Shown here: positions 1 to 7,969 of the stretch, piece after piece
Position numbering within the stretch: position 1 is the first letter of the stretch
Layout: every line of letters starts with the position of its first letter
NCBI RefSeq assembly: GCF_009827055.1
Contig: NZ_WUMK01000007.1
Coordinates: forward strand, 124,001-188,000
From: Shinella kummerowiae
Lineage (GTDB): Bacteria > Pseudomonadota > Alphaproteobacteria > Rhizobiales > Rhizobiaceae
Direction: 5' to 3'
DNA length: 64,000 nucleotides
Notes under the pieces: model-generated
The model's database searches: none
The model's input: the letters and a program-made list of their open reading frames with translations, nothing else
What the model was told of the DNA's origin: nothing
Made by a program: the position numbers and the translations under genes

Positions 1-98
1 AGGCGGGAGAGGCGTGTGACGCCGAACCGAGGCAACAGCGCCTCGATCCGGCTCCAGGTCTGCTCGGGACTGCAGATGCGGTCCGAGTAGGTCGTCAC
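1..98 (-). CDS. YcaO-like protein, N-terminus only (cut by left window edge)
   Basis: A reading frame opens at a GTG (96-98) preceded by AAAGGA seven bases upstream, and runs off the left edge after 32 codons without a stop. It contains SPEQTWSRIEALLPRFGVTR, which has the pattern of the start of YcaO-domain proteins (a conserved Thr, then PL-PRFGxTR, normally followed by a TGLDRIGIP segment that would lie outside the window). YcaO enzymes use ATP to activate backbone amides and make azolines, thioamides or amidines in ribosomal peptides. The frame begins 19 bases after the stop of the repeat-bearing small protein and on the same strand, so an operon is likely. Identification rests on about 30 residues and is inferred, not proven; the catalytic ATP-binding residues cannot be seen. 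Confidence 0.62.
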   Translation of the reverse strand, partial: MTTYSDRICSPEQTWSRIEALLPRFGVTRLSR

Positions 99-117
99 AG
101 AGCGATCCTTTGGACGC

Positions 118-378
118 TCACTTGTCCATATATCCGCCGTCCGTGTCCATGTAGCCGCCATCGGCGTCCATGTATCCACCGGATGCGGCGTCCAGCGACG
201 TGGCAAGCGCTGCCAGGTTGACACCCTTGATGACTGTCGCGCCAGCCTTGCGCAGGTCGTCTGCATCTTTCAACGCGCCTGTCGTGGGCGTTGGCAGTGT
301 TGCGACGGTGCCGGCGTCGAGATCGACCACCCAAAGCCCGTTTTCTCCCTGCAAACCCAGCACAACGATTCTTGCCAT
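118..378 (-). CDS. Small protein with three C-terminal GGYMD repeats; candidate RiPP precursor
   Basis: 86 residues. The ATG at 376-378 is chosen because AAGGGA lies eight bases upstream; an in-frame ATG at 456 would overlap the upstream regulator. Residues 1 to about 66 form a leader-like part (starts MARIVVLGLQ, with an acidic stretch KDADDLRKAG and then IKGVNLAALA). The tail after LDAAS is three tandem units, GGYMDAD, GGYMDTD and GGYMDK, encoded by a 21-bp period. The repeats contain Gly, Tyr, Met and Asp but no Cys or Ser and only one Thr. The gene lies 29 bases after the SARP-type regulator and 19 bases before a YcaO-like frame, the expected place of a multi-core precursor peptide. I do not recognise a named family; the precursor role is an inference from architecture and neighbours. 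Confidence 0.72.
   Translation of the reverse strand: MARIVVLGLQGENGLWVVDLDAGTVATLPTPTTGALKDADDLRKAGATVIKGVNLAALATSLDAASGGYMDADGGYMDTDGGYMDK
121..183 (-). repeat. Three tandem 21-bp units encoding GGYMD-x-D
   Basis: On the minus strand the units read GGTGGATACATGGACGCCGAT, then GGCGGCTACATG..., then GGCGGATATATG.... Codons vary at wobble positions (GGT/GGC, TAC/TAT) while the amino acids stay GGYMD, so selection appears to act on the protein rather than on the DNA. Confidence 0.85.
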
Positions 379-407
379 GTCACGATTCCCTTGTTGGAGT
401 GTGGTTG

Positions 408-2216
408 TTAAAATCCGGCCTTTTTCAGCCCCTCGTAGTAGTGCTGGCGCTGCCATTCTTCCTTGAAGGGGACAATCGCCATCCAGCTTTCGAGATCGAA
501 GGTGGGATGGACATCGTAGGTGCGGCGGATGAACTGCCGTGCCTTTTTCGTATCGCCCAGCATGCCGCAGCTCGCGGCCGCAAGCCGATCGGCCGGCACG
601 CGGTCTTTCATGCGCGCAATATAGTCGAGCGCCTGCTCGTAGAGGCCGATCGAGTAGCTGGCGCCGGCGGCGATCCAGAAATAATCGTCCGGCGGCAGCG
701 GATTGAGATCGATCGCCCGTTGGATCTTCGTGAGGCCGAGGTCCGGCCGCGAGCCCTGGACCAGCGTGTCGGCATAGCTTGCGACAACGTTGGCATGGTT
801 CGGGCTCAGCACCTCCGCGCGTTCCATATGCTCCGCGCTTTCATCGAACTGGCGCGCATAGAGTTTTGCGACCCCGAGTTCGCGGTAGCCGGAGGGAAGA
901 CGATCGTCGGTGCGAACGGTCTCCTCGGCGTGGCGCTCCGCCTTTTTCAGGAGTTCTTCGTCGCCGCGTGCCGTCACCAGCCATTCGAGAAAATAGCTGC
1001 GTGACAGCCCGCTCATGGCCGGCGCGAAATCGCCTCTCGACTGCAGGGACTCGCGAAAGCTCTTGCGGGCACGGCGAATGTCGCGCAGGTCGAGCAGCTT
1101 GAGCTGCCCCTGTCCGACAAGGAAGCTGCGATAGGCGCCGGCGTCGAACTCATAGTCGTTTCGCACGAGTTCGTTGCGCTCGATTTCGGTGGCGAGCGCC
1201 CCGGCGATCTGATGGGCAATCATCTGGCGAGACCGGGCCAGGCCCTCCGCCGAAAGGGGAAAACGTTCGGCCCAGATCACCTCGTCGCTGCCGAAGAAGA
1301 TCAACTGGGCAAAGAGCGTATGGCGATCGCCCTCGTCACGCAGCCTCGTTTCGAGGATGTAGCTGATCTTGTGGCGCTCGTAGGTGGTCGCCCGGTCGGC
1401 CTGCAGCGAAATCTGCGCGGCGGTATGCGGCGCGATGATCGAAATGGAGCGCAGCGCGCAGAGACCGATCGTCACGTCCTCGATCAGCGCTTCGGAAAAG
1501 CGCGCGGCGGTTCGGGCGGCGAGCGTCGTCACCGGCGGCAGCAACACGACACGCGGCGGATTTTGCCGCGGCAGCGAGATGTCGATTTCCTCCGGCGTCA
1601 GGATCCGGGCGGGCTGCTGCAAGGTCATCAGGCTGGTGGAAGCGGCCGGGCGGCCGGTCAGCGCGGCACGGACATCCTCGTCGTCCGGGTTGCTCTCGAG
1701 CAGGCGAAGGGCGGCGGCTGAGCGCGCCTGACGCGATGCGCCCTCGGACGCGTTGCGGTCGAGCAGGGCGGTGCGCAGCAGGGCGGCGTGTGCCGCCCTT
1801 TGCAGGGCAATCCAGTTAGCAAGCGCCCGGTTGCCCGCCTTGACGTATTTCAGGAAGTCTTCGGTCAGAAGATCCGCAAGAATGTTAAGGCTGGCGCCGT
1901 CGCGGACCTGCTCGATATCGCTGGTGATCGGCTCCGGTCCGAGTGCGATCGTCGTGTCAGTGAATATGAGGTAGGTCCGGTCGAGGTCCCGCTGGCGCTT
2001 TTGTGCACGGGAAACGGTTTGCCGCAGATTGGCGAAGGCCGCCGAGCTGTTGGCATCGTCCCAGAAGAGGCTTGCAGCGTCCGACCGCGGCATTTCGTTT
2101 ATGCCGCGTGTCTGGAGATAGCAGAGGATCAGAAGCGCCTTTTCGGGAAAGACGATCTCGTTACCGCCCTCGTCGAGCAGGCGCAGATGGCCAAGCGTCT
2201 GCAGCCGTGCTGGCAT
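408..2216 (-). CDS. SARP-like transcriptional regulator with TPR region
   Basis: 602 residues. Residues 1 to about 90 look like the winged-helix start of SARP/OmpR-type activators (LQTLGHLRLLDEGG, then ALLILCYLQTRG and the LFWDD segment typical of BTAD/SARP proteins). The middle (about 220-330, VVLLPPVTTL and FSEALIEDVTIGL) resembles the TolB/FlgO-like region found in CadC-type and cyclase-TPR regulators. The C-terminal third (about 350-600) is TPR-like helices such as YRELGVAKLYARQFDESAEH. No receiver domain or membrane helix is seen. The start is only six bases after the XRE stop with no clear Shine-Dalgarno, suggesting translational coupling. It probably controls the precursor/YcaO-like genes that follow; that link is inferred from position. 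Confidence 0.75.
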   Translation of the reverse strand: MPARLQTLGHLRLLDEGGNEIVFPEKALLILCYLQTRGINEMPRSDAASLFWDDANSSAAFANLRQTVSRAQKRQRDLDRTYLIFTDTTIALGPEPITSDIEQVRDGASLNILADLLTEDFLKYVKAGNRALANWIALQRAAHAALLRTALLDRNASEGASRQARSAAALRLLESNPDDEDVRAALTGRPAASTSLMTLQQPARILTPEEIDISLPRQNPPRVVLLPPVTTLAARTAARFSEALIEDVTIGLCALRSISIIAPHTAAQISLQADRATTYERHKISYILETRLRDEGDRHTLFAQLIFFGSDEVIWAERFPLSAEGLARSRQMIAHQIAGALATEIERNELVRNDYEFDAGAYRSFLVGQGQLKLLDLRDIRRARKSFRESLQSRGDFAPAMSGLSRSYFLEWLVTARGDEELLKKAERHAEETVRTDDRLPSGYRELGVAKLYARQFDESAEHMERAEVLSPNHANVVASYADTLVQGSRPDLGLTKIQRAIDLNPLPPDDYFWIAAGASYSIGLYEQALDYIARMKDRVPADRLAAASCGMLGDTKKARQFIRRTYDVHPTFDLESWMAIVPFKEEWQRQHYYEGLKKAGF

Positions 2217-2222
2217 TTGGGA

Positions 2223-2663
2223 TCAGACCCGCAGTTCCGGTGCGTTGTCTGCGCGCTCGCCTGCCTGTTCGGCACTTGCCTTGGAAAGGGCCGTCGCAAG
2301 CGCGATGATCGACTTGCGCACGCCCGAATCTCCGATCTTCAGGAAGGCGCGGTTGAGATCGAGACCCTCCTTCGAGGAAACGAAGGTGGAAACGTCGCCG
2401 GTCTCATGCGCCACGCCTGCCGTCGGGATGGCGTTTTCGTCATCCTGGAAGAAGAAGCTCGGTGGCACGCGGAAAACATCCGAGATTGCCTGGAGACGGC
2501 TGGCGCTGATGCGGTTGGTGCCCTTCTCGTACTTCTGTACCTGCTGGAAGGTCACGCCCAGCCGGTCGGCAAGCGCCTCCTGACTCATGCCGACCATCAG
2601 CCTGCGCAGGCGCACGCGGGATCCGACGAAGATGTCGATGGGATTCGGCGTTTTCTTGATCAT
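2223..2663 (-). CDS. XRE-family HTH transcriptional regulator (PraR-like)
   Basis: 146 residues. The ATG at 2663 is chosen because GGGGAGAA lies upstream; a longer frame from 2687 has no ribosome site. Residues about 10-65 form a Cro/C1-type helix-turn-helix (VGMSQEALADRLGVTFQQVQ, KYEKGTNRISASRL), of the kind in rhizobial PraR-like regulators, followed by FRVPPSFFF and a low-complexity tail. It lies first in a minus-strand run with the SARP-like gene, the GGYMD protein and the YcaO-like frame, so it may be part of that locus or a housekeeping regulator that happens to read into it. Confidence 0.8.
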   Translation of the reverse strand: MIKKTPNPIDIFVGSRVRLRRLMVGMSQEALADRLGVTFQQVQKYEKGTNRISASRLQAISDVFRVPPSFFFQDDENAIPTAGVAHETGDVSTFVSSKEGLDLNRAFLKIGDSGVRKSIIALATALSKASAEQAGERADNAPELRV

Positions 2664-2684
2664 GAGATTTTCTCCCCTATAGGA

Positions 2685-2698
2685 CATGCCGGGGCATG
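2685..2698. promoter_or_regulatory. Dyad CATGCC-GG-GGCATG upstream of the XRE gene
   Basis: Six-base inverted arms with a two-base spacer, 21 bases upstream of the XRE start codon. XRE proteins bind short palindromes and often autoregulate, so this is a candidate operator, but the assignment is only positional. Confidence 0.3.
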
Positions 2699-2795
2699 GC
2701 GAACTATGGATATCTCTTCACTCTGCTTGAATCGGCCGTGCGATGCAACTGCCGCGACTAGGAATTTACTGCCTCACGTAACGGAAGTGCCGCAT

Positions 2796-3557
2796 TTAAA
2801 TGTCGTAGCTGTGCGGTGCGCTGAGCGAGGCGATGAATTTTTTCGTGCGCTCCCGTTCGGGTGTCGAGAAGAGCGCCCGCGGCGGCCCCTGCTCGACGAT
2901 CACGCCGCCATCCAGGAAGACGACGGTATCGGCAACACGGGAGGCGAGACGCAGGTCGTGTGTCGCCATGACCATGGTCGTGCCCTCGCGGGCAAGCCTG
3001 CTCAGCACCTCGACGACCTCTTCGGCAAGCTCGGGATCGAGTGCGGAGGTCGGCTCGTCGCAGAGCAGAACGCGCGGCGAGGGGGCGAGCGCGCGGGCGA
3101 TTGCGACGCGCTGCTGCTGGCCGCCGGACAGCGTTGCCGGCCAGGCATCGGCCTTGTGCGCCATGCCGACCTTTTCGAGCAGTTCGAGCGCACGGGCGCG
3201 CGCCTTGTCGGCCGGCCACTTCAGCACGGTCACAAGGCCTTCCATCACATTTGCGATGGCCGTCTGGTGCGGGAAAAGCTGGAAATTCTGGAAGACCATG
3301 CCGGTCTGGCGGCGCAGCTTCTGGATTGCCGGCCAGCCGACCTTGCGGCCGGGCGCGAAGTCGATCTTCTCCTCGCCAAGCTTGATGGACCCCGACGTGG
3401 GCGTCTCGAGCAGGTTGATGCAGCGCAGGAGCGTGCTCTTGCCGCCGCCGGACGGGCCGACCAATGCCGTGACGGTGCCTTCGGCCAAGGTCAGGCTGAT
3501 ATCGCGCAGCACGTGGTTGTCGCCGAAGCGTTTTTCGATATGGCTGAGCTCGATCAT
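2796..3557 (-). CDS. tcyN: Amino-acid (cystine-type) ABC transporter ATP-binding protein
   Basis: 253 residues, the usual size for HisP/GlnQ/YecC ATPases. Walker A is GPSGGGKST (about 34-42), the signature LSGGQQQR (about 143-150), Walker [15 protein letters not shown] and the switch His in MATHDLRLA. It energises uptake by the permease whose stop codon overlaps its ATG (ATGA). Three-gene order (binding protein, permease, ATPase) and the partner proteins' similarity to FliY/YecS support a cystine or polar amino-acid substrate. Confidence 0.85.
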   Translation of the reverse strand: MIELSHIEKRFGDNHVLRDISLTLAEGTVTALVGPSGGGKSTLLRCINLLETPTSGSIKLGEEKIDFAPGRKVGWPAIQKLRRQTGMVFQNFQLFPHQTAIANVMEGLVTVLKWPADKARARALELLEKVGMAHKADAWPATLSGGQQQRVAIARALAPSPRVLLCDEPTSALDPELAEEVVEVLSRLAREGTTMVMATHDLRLASRVADTVVFLDGGVIVEQGPPRALFSTPERERTKKFIASLSAPHSYDI

Positions 3558-4234
3558 GTGCGGGCCTCCAGGAAACCGCCATAACGGGCAAAACGCTTTT
3601 CAAGCCGGACCTGCAGCGCGGACAGCACGGAACTCAATGCGAGATAGATCAGCGCCGCCTCGATATAGAGGATCAGCGGCTCGTAGGTGGTGGCGACGAT
3701 GCGCTGTGCTGTCTGGAACAGTTCCGGCACGGTAACGGCGGCGGCGAGCGAGGTGTCCTTCACCAGCGAGATGAAGGTGTTGGAAAGCGGCGGCACGGCG
3801 ACGCGGCTTGCCTGCGGCAGGATGGTGCGGCGCATCGCCTGCGACCAGCTCATGCCGATCGAATAGGCCGCCTCCCACTGGCCGCGCGGTACGGACGAGA
3901 TGACGGCGCGGATGATTTCCGACGTATAGGCGCCGACATTGAGCGTGAAGCCGATGAGGGCGGCCGGGAAGGCATCGAGCAGGATGCCGAGGCTCGGCAG
4001 GCCGTAGAAGATGACGAAGAGCTGGACCAGCAGGGGCGTGCCGCGGATCACCCAGACATAGAAGCGCGCGATGGCCACGAGCGGCCACGGCCCGAACAAC
4101 CGCACGACGGCGGTGACGAGGCCGAGCGTCAGGCCCAGCACGAAGGACAGCAGGGTCAGCGGAATGGTGAAGACGAGCGCTGCCCAGAGCAGGGGGACGA
4201 GCGAGTCCAGCATCAGTTGAAGCCACGGCGGCAC
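3554..4234 (-). CDS. tcyL: Amino-acid (cystine-type) ABC transporter permease
   Basis: 226 residues with about five hydrophobic segments, matching HisM/YecS family permeases. The EAA-loop region reads QWEAAYSIGMSWSQAMRRTI and is followed by ILPQASRVAVPPLSN and FISLVKDTSLAAAVTVPELF, close to E. coli YecS (TcyL). The start is GTG at 4234, supported by GGAGG eight bases upstream. It overlaps the ATPase gene by four bases and is separated from the binding-protein gene by a 106-base gap that contains a strong hairpin. Confidence 0.85.
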   Translation of the reverse strand: MPPWLQLMLDSLVPLLWAALVFTIPLTLLSFVLGLTLGLVTAVVRLFGPWPLVAIARFYVWVIRGTPLLVQLFVIFYGLPSLGILLDAFPAALIGFTLNVGAYTSEIIRAVISSVPRGQWEAAYSIGMSWSQAMRRTILPQASRVAVPPLSNTFISLVKDTSLAAAVTVPELFQTAQRIVATTYEPLILYIEAALIYLALSSVLSALQVRLEKRFARYGGFLEART

Positions 4235-4257
4235 GGGGAAAACCTCCGGAAATGCGG

Positions 4258-4281
4258 CTGGCCGGGGTGATCCCCGGCCAG
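4258..4281 (-). promoter_or_regulatory. Intercistronic hairpin between binding-protein and permease genes
   Basis: Perfect 10-bp inverted repeat CTGGCCGGGG / CCCCGGCCAG with a four-base loop (TGAT). No U-tract follows, so a processing or stability element that keeps binding-protein mRNA above permease mRNA is more likely than a full terminator. It is one of five comparable cases in this window. Confidence 0.7.
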
Positions 4282-4340
4282 GTCATGGTTCTATCTATAG
4301 GCGAGGAATTGGCCGCCGCGAAGCGGGGCCGCTCGAAGAA

Positions 4341-5114
4341 TTACTTCGAGACGTCCTGTCCGAAATACTTGTCGGAGATCGCCTGGTAGGTGCCGTCGGC
4401 CTTGATATCGACGAGGGCCTTGTTGATGGCTTCCAGAAGCTCCGGCTCGCCCTTGCGGATGATCACGCCGGAATAGTCGGCATTGGCCTGCTCGGCGGCG
4501 ATCTTCACGTTGGCGTCCGGCTTGTGCTTCTTGAAGTCGAGGAAGGACAGGCTGTCATTGATCGTGGCGTCGGCGCGGCCGGTCAGCACGAGCTGGATCG
4601 ACTGGTCGAAACCGTCAGTGCCGACGAGTTCGGCGCCGGCTTCCTGGGCCAGCTTGCCGAAGTTGCTGGTCAGCGACTGGGCGGATTTCTTGCCCTTGAG
4701 ATCGGCGAAACCCTTGATGCTCTCGTCGTCGCCGCGAACGATCAGCACGGCCTTGGAGGCAATATAGGGTTCGGAGAAATCGTATTTCTGCTTGCGCGCC
4801 TCGGTGATGCCGACCTGGTTGATGACGGCGTCGTAGCGGTTGGCGTCGAGGCCGGCGATCAGGCCGTCCCACTTGCCTTCCAGGAACTCGGCCTTGACGC
4901 CAAGCTTCTTGGCGATCGCCTCGCCGATCTCGACGTCGAAGCCGACCAGCTTGCCGTCGGTGTCATGGAAGGTGAAGGGCGCATAGGTGCCTTCGGTGCC
5001 GATCTTCAGCGCGCCGGCCGACTGCACGGCGGCGAGGTTTTCACCAGCCAGGGCCGGAGCAAAAACGGCAGCTTGAAGGGCGGCTGCGACGGCGAGGGTT
5101 TTCAACACGTTCAT
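4341..5114 (-). CDS. tcyJ: Periplasmic cystine/polar amino-acid binding protein (FliY/TcyJ-like)
   Basis: 257 residues. The ATG at 5114 is chosen over the ORF start at 5228 because CGGAG lies upstream and the product then begins with a signal peptide (MNVLKTLAVAAALQAAVFAP, cleavage near ALA-GE). The mature part is an SBP_bac_3 fold with LKIGTEGTYAPFTFHDTDGK, LVGFDVEIGEAIAKKLGV and YDAVINQVGITEARKQKYDF, very similar to E. coli FliY, which binds cystine. It captures substrate for the permease and ATPase downstream. Substrate is inferred from family; other polar amino acids are possible. Confidence 0.85.
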   Translation of the reverse strand: MNVLKTLAVAAALQAAVFAPALAGENLAAVQSAGALKIGTEGTYAPFTFHDTDGKLVGFDVEIGEAIAKKLGVKAEFLEGKWDGLIAGLDANRYDAVINQVGITEARKQKYDFSEPYIASKAVLIVRGDDESIKGFADLKGKKSAQSLTSNFGKLAQEAGAELVGTDGFDQSIQLVLTGRADATINDSLSFLDFKKHKPDANVKIAAEQANADYSGVIIRKGEPELLEAINKALVDIKADGTYQAISDKYFGQDVSK

Positions 5115-5393
5115 CTTGGAACTCCGTTTCTGACGGTGAATTGATTGCGCGATTGATCGCAGAAATTCTTGCGAAACGATGGGCAGAAAACTGCGAATAA
5201 TTTCGGCAAACGCAAATATTTTTCTCATTTCTTGCCGTCTACCGAGCCTTTGGGCCGTTTTTTCCCTGATTTTTCAATCTTTGCCGAAGCCCAGCGAACG
5301 CTGTGCATTTCCTGTTTTTAGGGTCTTGCCAAGTGCACAAACAGGGACAATTGATTGGGCACCCAAAAAAACAACGGGGAAGGAAGATAAAAA
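5115..5393. promoter_or_regulatory. Divergent promoter region between the cystine-type and oligopeptide transporter operons
   Basis: A 279-base gap between two divergently transcribed binding-protein genes. It is more AT-rich than its surroundings (for example around 5205-5280) and must carry both promoters, but I cannot assign -35/-10 boxes with confidence. The rightward gene has a good ribosome site, GGGGAAGGAAG, just before its ATG. Confidence 0.45.
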
Positions 5394-6989
5394 ATGGCAA
5401 ACAAACTGATTGGCTTTCGTGCAGCACTTCTGGCCGGTGCGATCCTCCTGGGCGCAAGCCCGGCGCTCGCGGAAGCGGTGCTTCATCGCGGCAATGCCGG
5501 CGAGCCGCAGACGCTCGACCAGGCCCACACGTCCATCAATATCGAAGCGTTCATCCTGAAGGACCTCTACGAGGGCCTGACGATCTATGACACGGCCGGC
5601 AAGATCATTCCGGGTGCCGCTGAAAGCTGGACGGTTTCCGATGACGGCACGGTCTATACGTTCAAGCTGCGCGAGAATGGCAAGTGGTCGGACGGTTCGC
5701 CGGTGACGGCAGAGGACTTCGTGTTCTCGCTCGCCCGCGTCGAGGATCCGAAGACGGCGGCAGGTTACGCCAACATCCTCTATCCGATCAAGAACGCGGA
5801 GAAGGTCAACAAGGGCGAACTCGGTGTCGACCAGCTCGGCCTCAAGGCCGTCGACGCCAAGACGCTGGAAATCACGCTGGAGCGCCCGACGCCGTTCTTC
5901 CTCGAGCTGCTCGCGCACCAGACCGCGCTGCCGGTCTCCAAGGCGAGCGTCGAAAAGAACGGTGCCGACTTCGTCAAGCCCGGCACGATGATCTCCAACG
6001 GCGCCTTCAAGCTGATCAGCCATGTGCCGAACGACAATCTCGTCGTGGAAAAGAACCCGGAATATTGGGATGCCGCTGCCGTCAAGCTGGACAAGGTGAT
6101 CTTCTACCCGATCGACGACCAGGCCGCCTCTGTCCGTCGCTTCGAAGCAAAGGAAATGGATCTCGTCTACAACTTCTCGGCCGATCAGATCGACCGCCTG
6201 AAGAAGAGCTATGGTGAACAGGTCCGTGTCTCGCCGTCGCTGGCGACCTATTATTATGCTTTCGACACCCGCCAGGAGCCCTATAGCGATGTGCGCGTGC
6301 GCCAGGCGCTCTCCATGGCTGTCGACCGCGACTTCCTTGCCAAGGAAATCTACTCGGGCTCGCAGTTGCCGGCCTATTCGATGGTGCCCCCGGGCCTCCA
6401 GGGCTATGAGCCGGGCTTTGCCGATTTCGGCACACTCTCGCAGCTCGATCGCGAGGACAAGGCGCTCGAACTGATGAAGGAAGCCGGCTATGGCGAGGGC
6501 GGCAAGCCGCTGAAGATCGAGATCCGCTACAACACCAACCCGAACCACGAGCGCGTGGCGACGGCCATCGCCGACATGTGGAAGAACACGTTTGCCGCCG
6601 ATGTCTCGCTGGTGAACCTCGATGTGTCCTCACACTATGCCTATCTGCAGGAAGGCGGCGCTTTCAACGTGGCACGCGCTGGCTGGCAGGCCGACTACGC
6701 GGATGCGGAGAACTTCCTGGCGCTCAGCCTCAGCGCCAACAAGACCTTCAACTACGGGCATTTCGAAAACGCCGACTTCGACGGGCTCATGAAGAAATCC
6801 TACGACGAGAAGGATCCGGCGGCCCGCGCCAAGCTAATGCATGATGCAGAAGTCATCCTGATGAAGGAGCAGCCGGTCGCGCCGCTTCTGACGCAGGCGG
6901 ACCTCTGGCTTGTTTCCGACAAGGTCAAGGGCTGGGCGGACAACGTCAACAACGAACACCTGAGCCGTTTCCTCAGCGTTTCTGAATGA
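5394..6989 (+). CDS. oppA: Oligopeptide ABC transporter substrate-binding protein (OppA/MppA-like)
   Basis: 531 residues with a signal peptide (hydrophobic residues 8-26, cleavage near ALA-EA). It is an SBP_bac_5 (cluster C) protein: GEPQTLDQAHTSINIEAFIL and the DLYEGL segment at the start, then SPVTAEDFVFSL, YRALS-type segment VRVRQALSMAVDRD and YNTNPNHERVATAIADMW. Size and motifs match OppA/MppA, which bind peptides in the periplasm. It heads an oppABC-DF operon. Peptide specificity cannot be told from sequence. Confidence 0.88.
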   Translation: MANKLIGFRAALLAGAILLGASPALAEAVLHRGNAGEPQTLDQAHTSINIEAFILKDLYEGLTIYDTAGKIIPGAAESWTVSDDGTVYTFKLRENGKWSDGSPVTAEDFVFSLARVEDPKTAAGYANILYPIKNAEKVNKGELGVDQLGLKAVDAKTLEITLERPTPFFLELLAHQTALPVSKASVEKNGADFVKPGTMISNGAFKLISHVPNDNLVVEKNPEYWDAAAVKLDKVIFYPIDDQAASVRRFEAKEMDLVYNFSADQIDRLKKSYGEQVRVSPSLATYYYAFDTRQEPYSDVRVRQALSMAVDRDFLAKEIYSGSQLPAYSMVPPGLQGYEPGFADFGTLSQLDREDKALELMKEAGYGEGGKPLKIEIRYNTNPNHERVATAIADMWKNTFAADVSLVNLDVSSHYAYLQEGGAFNVARAGWQADYADAENFLALSLSANKTFNYGHFENADFDGLMKKSYDEKDPAARAKLMHDAEVILMKEQPVAPLLTQADLWLVSDKVKGWADNVNNEHLSRFLSVSE

Positions 6990-6996
6990 TCCGCTG

Positions 6997-7027
6997 ATGG
7001 TGCGTGGCCTTCCGGGCCGCGCACCAT
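6997..7027 (+). promoter_or_regulatory. Intercistronic hairpin between oppA and oppB
   Basis: Inverted repeat ATGGTGCG-T-GGCC / GGCC-G-CGCACCAT around a short loop, immediately after the oppA stop. It is a strong GC-rich hairpin without a U-tract, likely protecting oppA mRNA or attenuating permease expression. Confidence 0.68.
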
Positions 7028-7045
7028 TGCTCAGGAGTCTTGGCC

Positions 7046-7969
7046 ATGTTTTCTTTTGTTCTGCGGCGCCTCGCAAGCGCCGTGCCGACGCTATTCATCG
7101 TCGTCACAATCTCGTTCTTTCTCATGCGCTTTGCGCCCGGCGGACCGTTCAACCTCGAACGCCCCCTTCCGCCCGCCACGATGGAAAACCTGATGCGGGC
7201 CTACCAGCTCGATCAGCCGCTCTGGCGACAATATCTCACCTATATGGGCAATGCCGTCACCGGCGATTTCGGACCGAGCTACATCTACAAGGATAACAGC
7301 GTCGCCGAACTGATCGGCAAGGGGCTGCCCTATTCGGTCGAGCTCGGCTTCTATGCGCTGCTGCTGGCGCTTGTCGGCGGCGTCATCGTCGGCACGTTCG
7401 CGGCATTGCGCCAGAACAGCGCGCTCGACTTTGCGGTCATGTCGGTGGCGACCGTCGGTGTCACGGTGCCGAACTTCGTCGTCGGTCCCGTGCTGACGCT
7501 GATCTTCGCCATCGTGCTCGCCTGGCTGCCGGCCGGCGGCTGGGGGGACGGGTCGCTGCGTTTTCTCATCCTGCCGATGATCGCGCTTGCCCTGCCGCAG
7601 CTCGCCGTTTTCGCGCGGCTCACCCGCGGTTCGATGATCGAGGCGCTGCGCACCGACCATATCCGCACCGCGCGGGCCTATGGCCTGCCGGCAAAATCGG
7701 TGGTTGTCGTGCATGCCATGCGCGGCGCCATGCTGCCGGTCGTCTCCTACCTTGCACCCTGTGCCGCTGCCCTGCTCACCGGCTCGGCGGTGGTGGAGAC
7801 GATCTTCACCATTCCCGGCGTCGGCCGCTACTTCGTGCTCGGCGCGATCAACCGCGACTATACGCTCGTCATGGGCACGGTCGTGCTGATCGCCATCTTC
7901 GTCATCGTGTTCAACCTGGCCGTCGACATTCTCTATGGCCTGCTCGATCCGAGGGTTCGCCATGACTGA
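7046..7969 (+). CDS. oppB: Oligopeptide ABC transporter permease OppB
   Basis: 307 residues. The ATG at 7046 follows CAGGAG; the product then begins MFSFVLRRLASAVPTLFIVV, the standard first helix of OppB/DppB permeases. About six membrane segments are visible and the EAA loop reads IRTARAYGLPAKSVVVVHAM. It pairs with OppC to form the inner-membrane channel. Its last eight bases overlap the oppC start (ATGACTGA). Confidence 0.9.
   Translation: MFSFVLRRLASAVPTLFIVVTISFFLMRFAPGGPFNLERPLPPATMENLMRAYQLDQPLWRQYLTYMGNAVTGDFGPSYIYKDNSVAELIGKGLPYSVELGFYALLLALVGGVIVGTFAALRQNSALDFAVMSVATVGVTVPNFVVGPVLTLIFAIVLAWLPAGGWGDGSLRFLILPMIALALPQLAVFARLTRGSMIEALRTDHIRTARAYGLPAKSVVVVHAMRGAMLPVVSYLAPCAAALLTGSAVVETIFTIPGVGRYFVLGAINRDYTLVMGTVVLIAIFVIVFNLAVDILYGLLDPRVRHD

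Noticed and set aside
121-183. CRISPR-like or microsatellite repeat
   Set aside because: The repeat is in frame, changes only at wobble positions and two internal codons, and has no spacers, so it is a coding repeat.
1788-3584. A 598-codon plus-strand frame spanning the XRE gene and the ABC ATPase
   Set aside because: It runs antisense across two minus-strand genes with clear HTH, Walker A and signature motifs; no domain in the plus frame.
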